From Nitrosomonas sp. (lineage in GTDB: Bacteria; Pseudomonadota; Gammaproteobacteria; Burkholderiales; Nitrosomonadaceae), in assembly GCA_008015565.1 (NCBI GenBank), contig SSFV01000066.1, forward strand, positions 1-62,711: a DNA stretch of 62,711 nt. Direction: 5' to 3'. Each line of letters starts with the position of its first letter. The stretch's first letter is position 1. Both the position numbers and the translations under genes were made by a program. The notes below the pieces were generated by a model. That model had not been told where the DNA came from and did no database searches. It worked only from the letters and a program-made list of their open reading frames with translations. Below, one piece after another: positions 36,601 to 43,853 of this stretch.

Positions 36601-38170
36601 GGCCTGCGCTATTACCGGTGGCATCGCAGACGACACAATTACCGGCGGTTCGGGAAATGACACACTTACCGGTGATGCCGGTAACGATATGCTGACAGCC
36701 GGACTGGGTAACGATACCCTATCCGGCGGTGCCGGTAATGATACGTTTATTTTTGCCGCAGGAACGGGCTTGACCAGCGCGGATGTGGTCGATGGCAGCA
36801 GCGAAGCCGACACCGTTATCTTGACCGGCAATACGGCCATTGCAGCAACCAATTTCAATAATGTCCGTAATATCGAAACCATCACGATTGCAAATACAAC
36901 CACCAATGTTGCCATTACCACACTGGATACCTTGGTAGCCTCGGGCGCGGGCTTGACATTTCAGGCTACTGCTTTGACAACCGGCATACTGACATTTATT
37001 GGTTCGGCCGAAACCAACGGCACCTTTCATATCACCGGGGGAGCGGCCAACGATAGCATTACCGGGGGTACGGGTCATGACACGCTGGCAGGGGGAAACG
37101 GTAACGACAGTCTGACAGCGGGATTAGGCAATGACACACTCAGTGGCGGTGCCGGAAATGATACGCTTAGATTTGCTGCCGTTACCGGCTTAACGAGCGA
37201 GGACATGGCAGATGGTGGAACAGGGACGGATACGATTGCGCTAACTGGTAATACGGCTTTTGCCGCATCCACATATTTTGATAATGTACAAAACATCGAA
37301 GCCATTACCCTTGGCAATACCACTACTGCTGTTACGATTACTGCCCAAGACACTCTGGTTGCGGAAGGTGCTACCTTGTCGTTATCAAATGCTGCCAACT
37401 CAGGCGTACTGACATTTGACGGCAGGGGCGAAACGGATGGTATTTTTACGATTAGCGGCGGCAAAGGAAATGACAGTATTACGGGAGGTTCCGGTAACGA
37501 TACGGTTTCCGGTGGAACGGGCAACGATACGCTTGATGGCGGCGCGGGCAATGACGTCATGGTAAGTGGAGCGGGCACAGACAACATTACGGGTGGCACG
37601 GGCGCCGATACGATAATGTTGGGTTCCGGTGCCAATGACAATGCGCGGCAGACAGTTATTTTCAGTAGTGCTTCAGACGGTGCTGCAGCGGGTGCAAACA
37701 GCGGGGCGGATTCCATTACTCAATTTGATGCGAATGCCAATACCGCTACCGATGATCTCATTAAATTTTCCGGAGCGCTTAAAACAGCGCTCAACGACGA
37801 TGACGACGCTGCACTCGATTATTCAGCCAGCAATGGTACGGATTTGGGAAATCAAGCCATTGCCGGTGGCGCTAATCAAGAGGCAACCGTACTGGGTGAT
37901 GCCGAAATCGAGCTCGTACTGGCAGATTTTACAACGGATGGGTTAGCCAATGTGCTCGCTGAATTGGGAGAGGAGATCGATTTTTCGAATTTATCGACGA
38001 ATGAAGAGCACCTGTTTATCATTAATTTTTCTGCTACACAAGCTGCATTGGTGCTATATACCGCAATATCCGGCGGTGACGATACGATTACGGCACCTGA
38101 TATCCAAGTACTCGGTATGGTTACACACAACGATGCCACCGGATTGGTTGCTGGGAACGCAACGTTTTAA
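30671..38170 (+). CDS. Giant Ca-binding RTX / S-layer-like protein, probable type I secretion substrate
   Basis: 2499 residues, no N-terminal signal peptide. Residues about 1-175 are helical and resemble the DUF4214-type anchoring region of secreted S-layer/RTX proteins. An EF-hand-like loop (DLNGDQQLNRGE, 195-206) follows, and another (DVDGDGKSD, about 477) leads into a Pro/Gly linker. Residues about 580-900 hold three related repeats (SAAQNQ.FTGTI.APG.GVN). Residues about 1094-2300 hold nine RTX blocks with GGxGNDTL nonapeptides. The C-terminus (FSSASDGAAAGANSGADSI ... DDLIKFSG, then a hydrophobic end) resembles type I secretion signals. One Cys only. It probably coats or links cells. No secretion genes are in the window. 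Confidence 0.85.
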   Translation: MDNKQLEIIQTIALMFKAAPGAHYLNQFVHFVDDSGNSAGTLAALLTQTSVFQQALYSNSLSNREFSIQFIENSVAALVNVEHKAWAISEVERLLDAGANRGEVIYWAAMALAAVDESDLNWGAAARQFNNKVAVAAYYSTDLDALASSLSVLQRVTEHVTDDPSSVVTAKSMLESGVTGKVIDGYIKGAQVFADLNGDQQLNRGEASVITDAVGNFLLPAVVGFGDLVASGGIDTATGKVFKGVMMAPAGSSVINSLTTVISTIINSDNLSAQETVIRVLTSLNLNTGIDLLHFDPIKEIVRTDSHTPANNVALAVHAAAVKINILTGQVAALLTGAGVTATEDSAITFAYRALTGLFANTDYSVDLTSKGTIVRVIQNASLLAGADIPESLKIDALVADASQTIANLNQRITEISESDASKTKILTATAAVQLVAENIEAAMRAGAAKGDINATVVSTTGSLFTGIIRAAGANIGDVDGDGKSDAVLPPPSSGGGPVIPPTTKHYLATNATSFLGTPANDILSISTASTWTPLVMTAVILDGGAGINTLSVQDGSNIAAATVINFPNLFFDGTGVAGIHSVTMSAAQNQNFTGTITAPGSGVNSEEIIIIGDGAVTTLIHIENYAIGDDTTDARTVAVTQVGTSVTASSVTDTVTFNLGALDYTGTITGEATVDDTLTLNTGADISGGTITNVEALALASGASVQLSAAQNQAFTGTIIAPGTGVNGETITIVGDGAVTTLINIENYSIGADSSGARSVTITDPAANVSATSASDAVTFNLGAVVFTGTITGEATVDDTLNLSTGADITAGTIVNVAALSLALGASVRLSVTQNQSLASTIAAPGTGIHGEKITIAGDGNITALADIEIYELEDDSTNARTLTLGTNALTLIANNASDTITVNATALAQNMALTLGVSTSALIVNSLAGDIVATDLAGTLAIITADAADNGIAITTGLAATSINVAAGAASDTVDVDATALTSNTILTITSGGAAAGSVNITGLTADLAISNPSGGSISVAVADNTVDNGIAITAGASNLAISHVADGDTVTISGFTGAVLTGAIASSTGRFEITTGIAVSNLATGAGDDSFTFVAGTGLTSADTVDAGEGADTIILTGNTAIAATNFNNVSNIETITLANTNTAVAITTQDTLVAAGAVLTLSNSANSGVLTFNGAAETGGAFDITGGAANDSITGGSGNDMLAGGNGNDNIAAGMGDDTVFGGAGNDTFTFAVVTGLASADIVDGGSGTDTVVLTGNIAFTATDEFDNVQNIEAIILGNTDTDVSIITQDALVAAGATLTLSNAGNSGVLAFDGRAETNGNFIITGGSGNDGIAGGSVNNTLNGGDGDDTFTFVAGTGLTTDTVNGGTGTDTVMLTGTTAVTATQFNNVSNIETIALPDMVNTAVTITTANGLVAAGATLTVSNSANAGVLTFNGAAELDGAFAITGGSAHDTISGGSGNDILRGGEGNDTLTAGLGNDTLDGGDDNDTFRFAAVTGLTNADNVDGGTGTDIVVLTGNTAFSAVTDFDNVQHIEAITLGNTNTAVTITTQDTLVAAGAVLTLTTATTGGLTFNGAAETDGVFNITSSGTSNDTITGGIGADTITGGSGTDNIFAGDGDDTLSFAAGTGLTSADSVNGGVGTDTLALTGNTAVAATNLDNVSNIEIITVANTNRAVAITTKDSLVAAGAILTLQATTLTSGILTFNGASETDGAFSITGGGANDIITGSSGDDILNGGNGNDSLTAGLGTDTLSGEAGNDTFTFVAVTGLTNADLVDGGAGTDTVVLTGNAAFTAVDDFDNVQNIEAITLGNTNTAVTITTQDTLVAAGATLSLTATANSSVLTFNGSAETDGNFTITGGSGNDNIISGSANNTLSGGNGDDIFTFVAGTGLTTDTVNGGNGVDTVILTGTSAVTEAQFNNVSNIEVITLADMVNTAITITTVNTLVASGAMLTLSNADNSGILTFNGAAETNGACAITGGIADDTITGGSGNDTLTGDAGNDMLTAGLGNDTLSGGAGNDTFIFAAGTGLTSADVVDGSSEADTVILTGNTAIAATNFNNVRNIETITIANTTTNVAITTLDTLVASGAGLTFQATALTTGILTFIGSAETNGTFHITGGAANDSITGGTGHDTLAGGNGNDSLTAGLGNDTLSGGAGNDTLRFAAVTGLTSEDMADGGTGTDTIALTGNTAFAASTYFDNVQNIEAITLGNTTTAVTITAQDTLVAEGATLSLSNAANSGVLTFDGRGETDGIFTISGGKGNDSITGGSGNDTVSGGTGNDTLDGGAGNDVMVSGAGTDNITGGTGADTIMLGSGANDNARQTVIFSSASDGAAAGANSGADSITQFDANANTATDDLIKFSGALKTALNDDDDAALDYSASNGTDLGNQAIAGGANQEATVLGDAEIELVLADFTTDGLANVLAELGEEIDFSNLSTNEEHLFIINFSATQAALVLYTAISGGDDTITAPDIQVLGMVTHNDATGLVAGNATF
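33952..37560 (+). repeat. Nine tandem imperfect RTX repeat blocks of about 367-421 bp
   Basis: Block starts, marked by the repeated (T/R/S)F-A/V-A-G/V-TGL motif, lie near 33952, 34370, 34738, 35152, 35545, 35964, 36331, 36747 and 37168. Spacings are about 418, 368, 414, 393, 419, 367, 416 and 421 bp. Blocks 1-3 and 5-7 share the same length series and the same subtype order, so a unit of about 1.2 kb appears to have been duplicated. Two subtypes alternate: one with FNNVSNIE, one with FDNVQNIEAITLGNT. Confidence 0.85.
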
Positions 38171-38203
38171 GCGTTGCACAAAACACCGTAGATTTAAAAA
38201 AAC

Positions 38204-38536
38204 TCAGGTTTTAGCATCCGAAGCTTTTTGCAACTCCCCGCCATATCCAAGCGTTGCGCGAATTTTCTGGAATTCGCTTCGAATAGTTGCTGGTGATTGT
38301 TTTAGATAGGCCGCAAGAATTTTAGTATCCATTGTATCGAAAACCAGGCTCGCCTCCAGCAAACGGCGTAAAGCCGGAGAGAGTGCTTGGTGATTATCGA
38401 GTGATTCAATAAAGCAGGCTGCGTGAAGCTTTGCACGTCTTAATTGACCCGTTCGATGAAAATGATGATTTTCTTGAAGCTTGTCCATCTGATTATCGAT
38501 GTTTTTTAATGTATCCAATGTTTCAGAATGCTTCAC
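38204..38536 (-). CDS. Small protein with a C-terminal helix-turn-helix-like segment
   Basis: 110 residues from a GTG at 38536 with a clear GAGGAG ribosome site 7 bases upstream. The N-terminus is charged and probably helical (MKHSETLDTLKNIDNQMDKL). The segment TKILAAYLKQSPATIRSEFQKIRATLGY looks like the helix-turn-helix of LuxR/sigma-type regulators (AAYLKQSPATIRSEFQKI). No family is firmly recognised. It converges on the giant RTX gene with 33 bases between stop codons, so a role in controlling that gene is possible but unproven. Confidence 0.65.
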   Translation of the reverse strand: MKHSETLDTLKNIDNQMDKLQENHHFHRTGQLRRAKLHAACFIESLDNHQALSPALRRLLEASLVFDTMDTKILAAYLKQSPATIRSEFQKIRATLGYGGELQKASDAKT

Positions 38537-38891
38537 TTAAATACTCCTCGTACAAAGTAATCAAGCCAGAATACCAAATCAATATGACAAGAATATAGCA
38601 GCAATATTTAATAGCTCTTGCGTAGCTTTTAAGGTGGCTATTTTCTTAGTTCATCGAGATTTTTCATATGCTCAAATGGCAAATATTGATTGTTCAGAGA
38701 ATTTTTAGAACGCTTAGTACCGCAGTTATTTTCAGCGAAGGCGATTAAAGCGTCAATGCGGCATATAGCCGCACTTGATGCGCTGGGTGACACTAGTGAT
38801 GCAACCCTTCTACGAATTTATTATCCATCACTGAGTGTTTAATCTGTTTCTGCCTTGCCCGGTTACCACGAATAGGTTTCTCATGAATGCT
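38537..38891. other. Intergenic stretch between the HTH-like gene and lon
   Basis: No convincing gene. On the minus strand there is a 51-codon frame (GTG at 38793, stop at 38638; reads ...ICRIDALIAFAENNCGTKRS...). Just upstream of it, in another frame, is a basic fragment (RGNRARQKQIKHSVMDN). They could be remnants of an eroded gene or chance. The upstream region of the HTH-like gene and the end of lon account for its edges. Confidence 0.3.
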
Positions 38892-41264
38892 TTAGATGAG
38901 TGTTAGTTCTGAGGTTTGGGATAGATTTTGATTCAATGCTGCTTGAATGGCATTGTCCACAGTCTCTAAGAAAATAAACTGTATGGCCATACGAGTGGCT
39001 TCGGGTACATCGGATAAATCTTTTTGATTACGGGCTGGCAATAATACGGTACGCAAGCCAGCTCGTTGCGCTGCCAAAATTTTTTCCTTGATGCCCCCTA
39101 CAGGCAGTACCAAACCGCGCAAACTGATTTCTCCCGTCATCGCAACGTCATGCCGGACCGGCTGATTGGTGAATAAGGAGGCCAACGCAATGAACATTGC
39201 AACACCCGCGCTTGGCCCATCCTTGGGTATTGCGCCTGCCGGCACATGCAAATGGACATCGATGCCATCAAAAAGAGATGTTGGAATTTTGAGGTCATGG
39301 GCACGGGATTTGACTAATGTTAGCGCCGCTTGCGCACTTTCTTTCATGACATCGCCCAATTGACCGGTAAGAATAAGCCGGCCGCTGCCATTCACTCGCG
39401 TTGCTTCAATGAACAAAATATCACCGCCTACCGGTGTCCAAGCAAGACCTGTAGCTACTCCAGGCAAGTCCGTATGAAGCGCCAGTTCATGCTCGAATTT
39501 CTTTGGGCCTAAAATAGTATTGAGTTTTTCTACATCGATATGCACTTGATGTTGCTCACCTTCAGCAATACGTAAAGCTGCGTGCCGCATGACACGGCCA
39601 ATTTCACGTTCTAATTGACGCACTCCGGCTTCATGCGTGTAGTTGGCAATAACCGTATTAAGCGCGTCAGTAGTCAGGGTGCATTGATCCTCGCGCAGAC
39701 CGTTCGCTTCACTCTGGCGTTGCACTAAATAGCGTAATGCAATTTGCAATTTCTCTTCTTGTGTATATCCTGGCAAATCGATTACTTCCATGCGGTCACG
39801 GATAGGAGGTGAGACGTTATCCATGACGTTTGCAGTAGCAATGAAAATGACGCGGCTCAAATCAAACGGCACACCCAAATAATTATCCCGGAAGGTTGAA
39901 TTCTGCTCCGGATCGAGTATTTCAAGCAGTGCAGCGGATGGATCGCCTTGGATGCTAGCGGTCATTTTGTCAATTTCGTCGAGCATCATGACGCAATTGC
40001 GGGCACCTGCTTTGCGTAAGCCTTGAATGATATTGCCTGGCATCGCACCGACATAAGTACGGCGATGACCGCGCATTTCAGCTTCGTCGTGCACACCACC
40101 CAATGAAACCCGGACAAACGATCGCTGCAAGGCGCGCGCAATGCTTTGACCTAACGAGGTCTTACCCACGCCTGGCGGACCGACAAAACAAAGAATAGGC
40201 GCACGGCCATGCGGTTTTAGCTTCTGCACGGCAAGAAACTCAATAATCCGCTGCTTGATACGCTCCAATCCAAAATGATCGGCTTCCAGAATTTTCCGGG
40301 CAGCCTCTAAATCAATCGGTGTCTCCTCGGGTAACCGCCATGGTAATTCGGTCATCCATTCCAAATAGGTATGCAGCATTGAATATTCGCTCGATGCGCT
40401 TGGCATGCGTTTTAATCGTTGTAATTCTTTGCGTGCTTGCTGTTCGACATCGGTTGGCATCGCTGCATCGCGGATGGCTGCATCGAGTTTTGTAATTTCT
40501 TGATTATCATCATCATCTTCGCCGAGTTCTTTCTGAATGGCTTTTAGCTGCTCATGCAGCAGAAATTTGCGCTCGCGATCTTCAATCTGTTCTTTGGTGC
40601 GCGCGCTGATTTCTTGCGATAGTCTCAATACTTCAATGCGGCGGGATAAAATTTGCAGTACTTTCTGTAATCGCTCTTCGATATCTATGGTTTCTAACAG
40701 CATTTGTTTTTCACTGATCTCAGTGTCGAGCAAACTGGCGGTAATATCGGCTAAGTGCGAGGGAGCACGCGTAGTTTGCAAGGCGTGTGCAAGTTCTGCC
40801 GGTATACCCGGTAATAATGACAAAATTTCGACAGTCCGTTCACGCAATTGCAAAGCAAGTGCTTCAATTTGCGTTGCTGTTTCAGTCGATTCTTGAATAC
40901 GCTGTATCCGGGCGGCAATGAATGGAAAACCTTCGATGATTTCTTCGATTTTAAATCGTTCTATGCCTTGGCAGATGACGAGATGCGTGCCATCTTCGGA
41001 AGCGACATGACGCACCACATTGGCCACCGTGCCGATATTGCACAATGTTTCAAATCCAGGGTTATCGATTGTGGCATCTTTTTGGAGAACAATGCCAATG
41101 GGTGCCTTGGATTGCAGCGCAAACTCAATTGCCGCAACGGATCTGACCCGGCCAACGGTTATGGGCATCAATACATGCGGAAAAAGCACCACATTACGCA
41201 TTGGAATCAACGCAACGGTATCAGCAGGCAGCTCAAATTGGGTTATGGCGGGTTGTTCCTCCAT
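38892..41264 (-). CDS. lon: ATP-dependent Lon protease
   Basis: 790 residues. N-terminal substrate-recognition domain ([23 protein letters not shown]), a long coiled middle part, and an AAA+ domain with Walker [13 protein letters not shown], Walker [13 protein letters not shown], and [18 protein letters not shown]. The protease domain has the catalytic Ser in [11 protein letters not shown] and the Lys in [10 protein letters not shown]. It degrades misfolded and regulatory proteins in the cytoplasm. A GGAGGA ribosome site lies 7 bases before the ATG. A heat-shock-type promoter lies upstream. Confidence 0.97.
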   Translation of the reverse strand: MEEQPAITQFELPADTVALIPMRNVVLFPHVLMPITVGRVRSVAAIEFALQSKAPIGIVLQKDATIDNPGFETLCNIGTVANVVRHVASEDGTHLVICQGIERFKIEEIIEGFPFIAARIQRIQESTETATQIEALALQLRERTVEILSLLPGIPAELAHALQTTRAPSHLADITASLLDTEISEKQMLLETIDIEERLQKVLQILSRRIEVLRLSQEISARTKEQIEDRERKFLLHEQLKAIQKELGEDDDDNQEITKLDAAIRDAAMPTDVEQQARKELQRLKRMPSASSEYSMLHTYLEWMTELPWRLPEETPIDLEAARKILEADHFGLERIKQRIIEFLAVQKLKPHGRAPILCFVGPPGVGKTSLGQSIARALQRSFVRVSLGGVHDEAEMRGHRRTYVGAMPGNIIQGLRKAGARNCVMMLDEIDKMTASIQGDPSAALLEILDPEQNSTFRDNYLGVPFDLSRVIFIATANVMDNVSPPIRDRMEVIDLPGYTQEEKLQIALRYLVQRQSEANGLREDQCTLTTDALNTVIANYTHEAGVRQLEREIGRVMRHAALRIAEGEQHQVHIDVEKLNTILGPKKFEHELALHTDLPGVATGLAWTPVGGDILFIEATRVNGSGRLILTGQLGDVMKESAQAALTLVKSRAHDLKIPTSLFDGIDVHLHVPAGAIPKDGPSAGVAMFIALASLFTNQPVRHDVAMTGEISLRGLVLPVGGIKEKILAAQRAGLRTVLLPARNQKDLSDVPEATRMAIQFIFLETVDNAIQAALNQNLSQTSELTLI

Positions 41265-41309
41265 CGTGCTTATCCTCCAATAAATTTATTGCCGGTTTCA
41301 TTATTATGA

Positions 41310-41337
41310 ATATTGCGTGCCTGGCAAAAAATTCAAG
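41310..41337 (-). promoter_or_regulatory. Candidate sigma-32 (heat shock) promoter of lon
   Basis: On the minus strand CTTGAAT (41337-41331), a 13-base spacer, and CGCAATAT (41317-41310) approximate the sigma-32 pattern CTTGAAA-N12-14-CCCCATNT (6 of 8 in the -10 element). lon belongs to this regulon in E. coli. A small CCTGC/GCAGG hairpin near 41388-41400 may close the CBS gene upstream. Confidence 0.5.
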
Positions 41338-41403
41338 TATCAGTTTTCGATACGATGCGATCCCATCGCTAAAATTTTCCCGTATCCTGCAATCGCAGGG
41401 TTA

Positions 41404-41853
41404 TTATGGGCGATGCCGGATTTCTTTCTTTTGTTCGTACCTTACCAGTTTAGCCAAATCAAGAAATTGCTCGGAAAGGAGTTGCAGCGCATCGTCTAAA
41501 GTCAATATGCCTACTAATTCTCCCGCTTCATCAACAATAGGTAAACGGCGGATAGTTTTGCGGCGCATAAACTCGATAGCTTCGTAAGTTGCAGTATTTT
41601 CTTTTACCGTAAAAATTTCTGGTGCCATGATGTCTCCAACGGTGATTACCGTTTCATCGAGTTCAGTTGCTAAAATTTCTACTACCAGATCACGGTCGGT
41701 TACTATGCCTACCGGTACTGAACGGCCTTTATGTTTGTCAACTACGATAACAGCGCCCACGTGATACTGACGCATGAGCTTGGCAGCTTCTTGGATTGTT
41801 TCATCCCGTTGAATCACAATTACTTCTCGATTACAAATTTCGCCGACAGTCAT
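41404..41853 (-). CDS. CBS-pair domain protein
   Basis: 149 residues consisting almost only of two CBS motifs: residues about 1-60 (VGEICNREVIVIQRDETIQEAAKLMRQYHVGAVIVVD) and 70-130 (VGDIMAPEIFTVKENTATYEAIEFMRRKTIRRLPIVDEAGELVGILTLDD). A short basic tail follows. CBS pairs bind adenosine nucleotides and regulate partner proteins. The partner is not evident here. A strong AAGGAGA ribosome site precedes the ATG. It is upstream of lon in the same direction but probably a separate unit. Confidence 0.9.
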   Translation of the reverse strand: MTVGEICNREVIVIQRDETIQEAAKLMRQYHVGAVIVVDKHKGRSVPVGIVTDRDLVVEILATELDETVITVGDIMAPEIFTVKENTATYEAIEFMRRKTIRRLPIVDEAGELVGILTLDDALQLLSEQFLDLAKLVRYEQKKEIRHRP

Positions 41854-42188
41854 AATATTCTCCTTAATTATTTACTCAAAAATGGCAATGGCCATAACCA
41901 AGCTCCTTAATATCCCGCTGATTTGCTTATCATACGCAGATTCAACTTTATAGCGCAACGCCTGATTTGAAGAATATATGAACAGGGATTGGAAATCCAA
42001 CCTGCTTAGCGATAAATTGCCAAAACGCCAACCAAGTTGATAATAATAAGTAGCTCATATTGTTTATGAAATTTCATCTGGGCAGCCGTTATGGAATAGG
42101 ATAAATCTTACATTTGATATGCTACTATTCAAATTGTGGCGGACACTGAATAGATCGCATTAATTCATGAATCGGGAGTAGAAAAATT
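41854..42188. other. Divergent regulatory region between the CBS-pair gene and a lipoprotein gene
   Basis: 335 bases, AT-rich, no credible ORF. A weak extended -10 (TGCTACTAT near 42119-42127) could serve the lipoprotein gene. Nothing else recognised. Confidence 0.35.
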
Positions 42189-42797
42189 ATGACAATGAAA
42201 ATTGCTAGAACGCTTTGCTTGATTATAGCGGTAACAGGAATATTATCGGCTTGTTCTTCGACACAAAAAATAACGAATTCAGCCAGAACTGCTACGGAAC
42301 AGTTATTGATTACCGAAGCCGTTATGCGTAGCCTGCCCAAGCAACGTGACTTGCCGTTTCCCATTCCGCGCGGGGCAGCTATTAAACTCGAGGTAACTGG
42401 AATTAGCGCGGATAAAGATGTTGTCAAAGGAATTGTTGCAGGATGGTTAGGATTGCACGGCTATGTGGTGCAAGATGAAAACGCGAGCCATCGCATCAAT
42501 ATCGTTGTGAATTCTCTCGGTACTGAGCTGGGATCCAAGTTTTTTGGCATTCCGCCTATACAAGCTTCACTCTTACCGATTTCATTGCCTGAACTGTCAT
42601 TGTTTAAATCAGAGAATCAAACTGGTTATGCAAGATTCCATTTCGATATTTTCGAGTTGCCTTCGAACCAATTTGTCGCGTCTTCTTCGCCATTCCTCGG
42701 CGATACTTTTTACAATGCGTACACCGTACTTTTATTGTTTTCATTCAATAAAACTGACTTGATTTCGCCGCCGCACGTTACAACTTTTGGTAAATAG
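42189..42797 (+). CDS. Predicted outer-membrane lipoprotein of unknown function
   Basis: 202 residues with a lipoprotein signal (CLIIAVTGILSAC). The body is mixed alpha/beta: RTATEQLLITEAVMRSLPKQRDLPFPIPRGAAIKLEVTG, then a segment resembling a Tol/LPS-associated lipoprotein fold (GLHGYVVQDENASHRINIVVNSLGTELG). The C-terminal half is hydrophobic (ASLLPISLPELSLF, AYTVLLLFSF). No family is recognised. A GGGAG site precedes the ATG by about 10 bases. It converges on phoB. Confidence 0.7.
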   Translation: MTMKIARTLCLIIAVTGILSACSSTQKITNSARTATEQLLITEAVMRSLPKQRDLPFPIPRGAAIKLEVTGISADKDVVKGIVAGWLGLHGYVVQDENASHRINIVVNSLGTELGSKFFGIPPIQASLLPISLPELSLFKSENQTGYARFHFDIFELPSNQFVASSSPFLGDTFYNAYTVLLLFSFNKTDLISPPHVTTFGK

Positions 42798-42809
42798 CGA
42801 ATTTAGAAA

Positions 42810-42851
42810 CCGGCAACAGCAGGCGTCGGATTAAAGCCTGTTGGATGCCGG
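42810..42851. terminator. Stem-loop between the lipoprotein gene and phoB
   Basis: CCGGCA (42810-42815) pairs with TGCCGG (42846-42851), with further inner pairing (AACAGCAGGC against GCCTGTT). On the minus strand it is followed by TTTCT, so it may terminate phoB transcripts. The T-run is short, so terminator status is moderate. Confidence 0.5.
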
Positions 42852-42877
42852 AAAAGAATTGCAACGATTTTGGGTGG

Positions 42878-43606
42878 TTATCCGATACTTTCTTCGCTGC
42901 ATTCGACAGAGAAGCGGTAGCCCGTGCCACGCACCGTTTGTACCAGATTTTCCTTGCCGACGGATTCCAGGATTTTTCGTAACCGGCGAATATGGACATC
43001 AACCGTTCGATCTTCAATAAATACATGATCGCCCCACACACGATCGAGCAGTTGCGCCCGGGTATGCACGCGTTCCTTATACGCCATCAGATAATGCAGT
43101 AAGCGGAATTCAGTTGGTCCCAAACTGACCTCTGCTGGTTTTGCCGCGCCGTCATCACCGCATACATGCACTCTATGCGTAGTCGGATCAAGCCTTAATC
43201 CGCCAAGTTCAATAATTTCATCGGACATTTCAGGTAAGCGGCGCCGTAATACCGCTTTGATCCGGGCAATCATCTCACGCGGGGAGAAGGGTTTGGTGAT
43301 GTAATCATCCGCCCCGGCTTCCAATCCGGCAATTTTGTCGTTTTCTTGAGTACGGGCGGTAAGCATGATAATCGGGATGGATTTGGTACGTTCTTCCTGC
43401 CGCAGTTTGCGTGCAAATTCCAAGCCGGTAATATCGGGCAGCATCCAATCCAATAATACTAAATCAGGTAAGACATTATTTATCAGTTGCTTTGCCTGTT
43501 GGGCACTGTCGGCGCATAACACCATATGCCCCGCTTTTTTTAAATTGAGTGCGATCAATTCCTGAATTGCCGGCTCATCCTCAACGACTAGTATTGTCAC
43601 CGCCAT
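42878..43606 (-). CDS. phoB: Phosphate regulon response regulator
   Basis: 242 residues. Receiver domain with acidic pocket ED (10-11), phospho-acceptor D53 (LLDWMLP), and K in ITKPFSPRE. The OmpR-type winged-helix domain has VSLGPTEFRLLHYLM, RAQLLDRVWGDHVFIEDRTVDVHIRRLRKIL and VQTVRGTGYRFS. The ERTVDVHIRRLRK and GDHVFIE details are PhoB-like. It activates phosphate-starvation genes. The identity is strongly supported by four PhoB-box-like promoters in the next 15 kb, one of them its own. The sensor gene phoR does not follow; the next gene is convergent. Confidence 0.93.
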   Translation of the reverse strand: MAVTILVVEDEPAIQELIALNLKKAGHMVLCADSAQQAKQLINNVLPDLVLLDWMLPDITGLEFARKLRQEERTKSIPIIMLTARTQENDKIAGLEAGADDYITKPFSPREMIARIKAVLRRRLPEMSDEIIELGGLRLDPTTHRVHVCGDDGAAKPAEVSLGPTEFRLLHYLMAYKERVHTRAQLLDRVWGDHVFIEDRTVDVHIRRLRKILESVGKENLVQTVRGTGYRFSVECSEESIG

Positions 43607-43640
43607 ATTATTCGTAATTGTGTGGTTAAAAATTATGAAG

Positions 43641-43674
43641 ATAATATAAATAAAGCATTACATTTTTATGACAA
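43641..43674 (-). promoter_or_regulatory. PhoB box and -10 of the phoB promoter
   Basis: On the minus strand, TTGTCAT-AAAA-ATGTAAT (43674-43657) matches the CTGTCAT-N4-CTGTCAT PhoB box at 6/7 and 5/7. After exactly 10 bp comes TATTAT (43646-43641), 5/6 to the -10 consensus. The predicted transcript starts about 28 bases before phoB, indicating autoregulation. Confidence 0.8.
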
Positions 43675-43745
43675 TTGAATGAATAGCATGATTTTTTAAG
43701 GAGAAGCGACTGCGAGCGCATTGCACGGACATCTAATTCATCTGT

Positions 43746-43779
43746 CTGTCATGAAACTGAAATATTTCACTTGTAACAT
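43746..43779 (+). promoter_or_regulatory. PhoB box and -10 of the TonB-energiser operon
   Basis: CTGTCAT-GAAA-CTGAAAT (43746-43763) matches the half-site at 7/7 and 5/7. A 10-bp gap is followed by TAACAT (43774-43779). The transcript would begin about 68 bases before the DUF3450 gene. No other promoter of similar quality is visible in the 250-base intergenic region shared with phoB. Confidence 0.75.
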
Positions 43780-43853
43780 GCCCAATCATTAGCAATCAAC
43801 GATTGATCGTTCTCAAAATCATCAATATTGCAGTTTATTTTTAGTTGGGATTT

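Noticed and set aside
33283..37716. Long minus-strand open frames (389, 530, 278 and 213 codons) inside the giant RTX gene
   Set aside because: They mirror the repeats of the coding strand, read as low-complexity Val/Ser/Pro/Ala strings, have no ribosome sites and match no family. They result from the codon bias of a repetitive Thr/Gly/Asp/Ala-rich gene.
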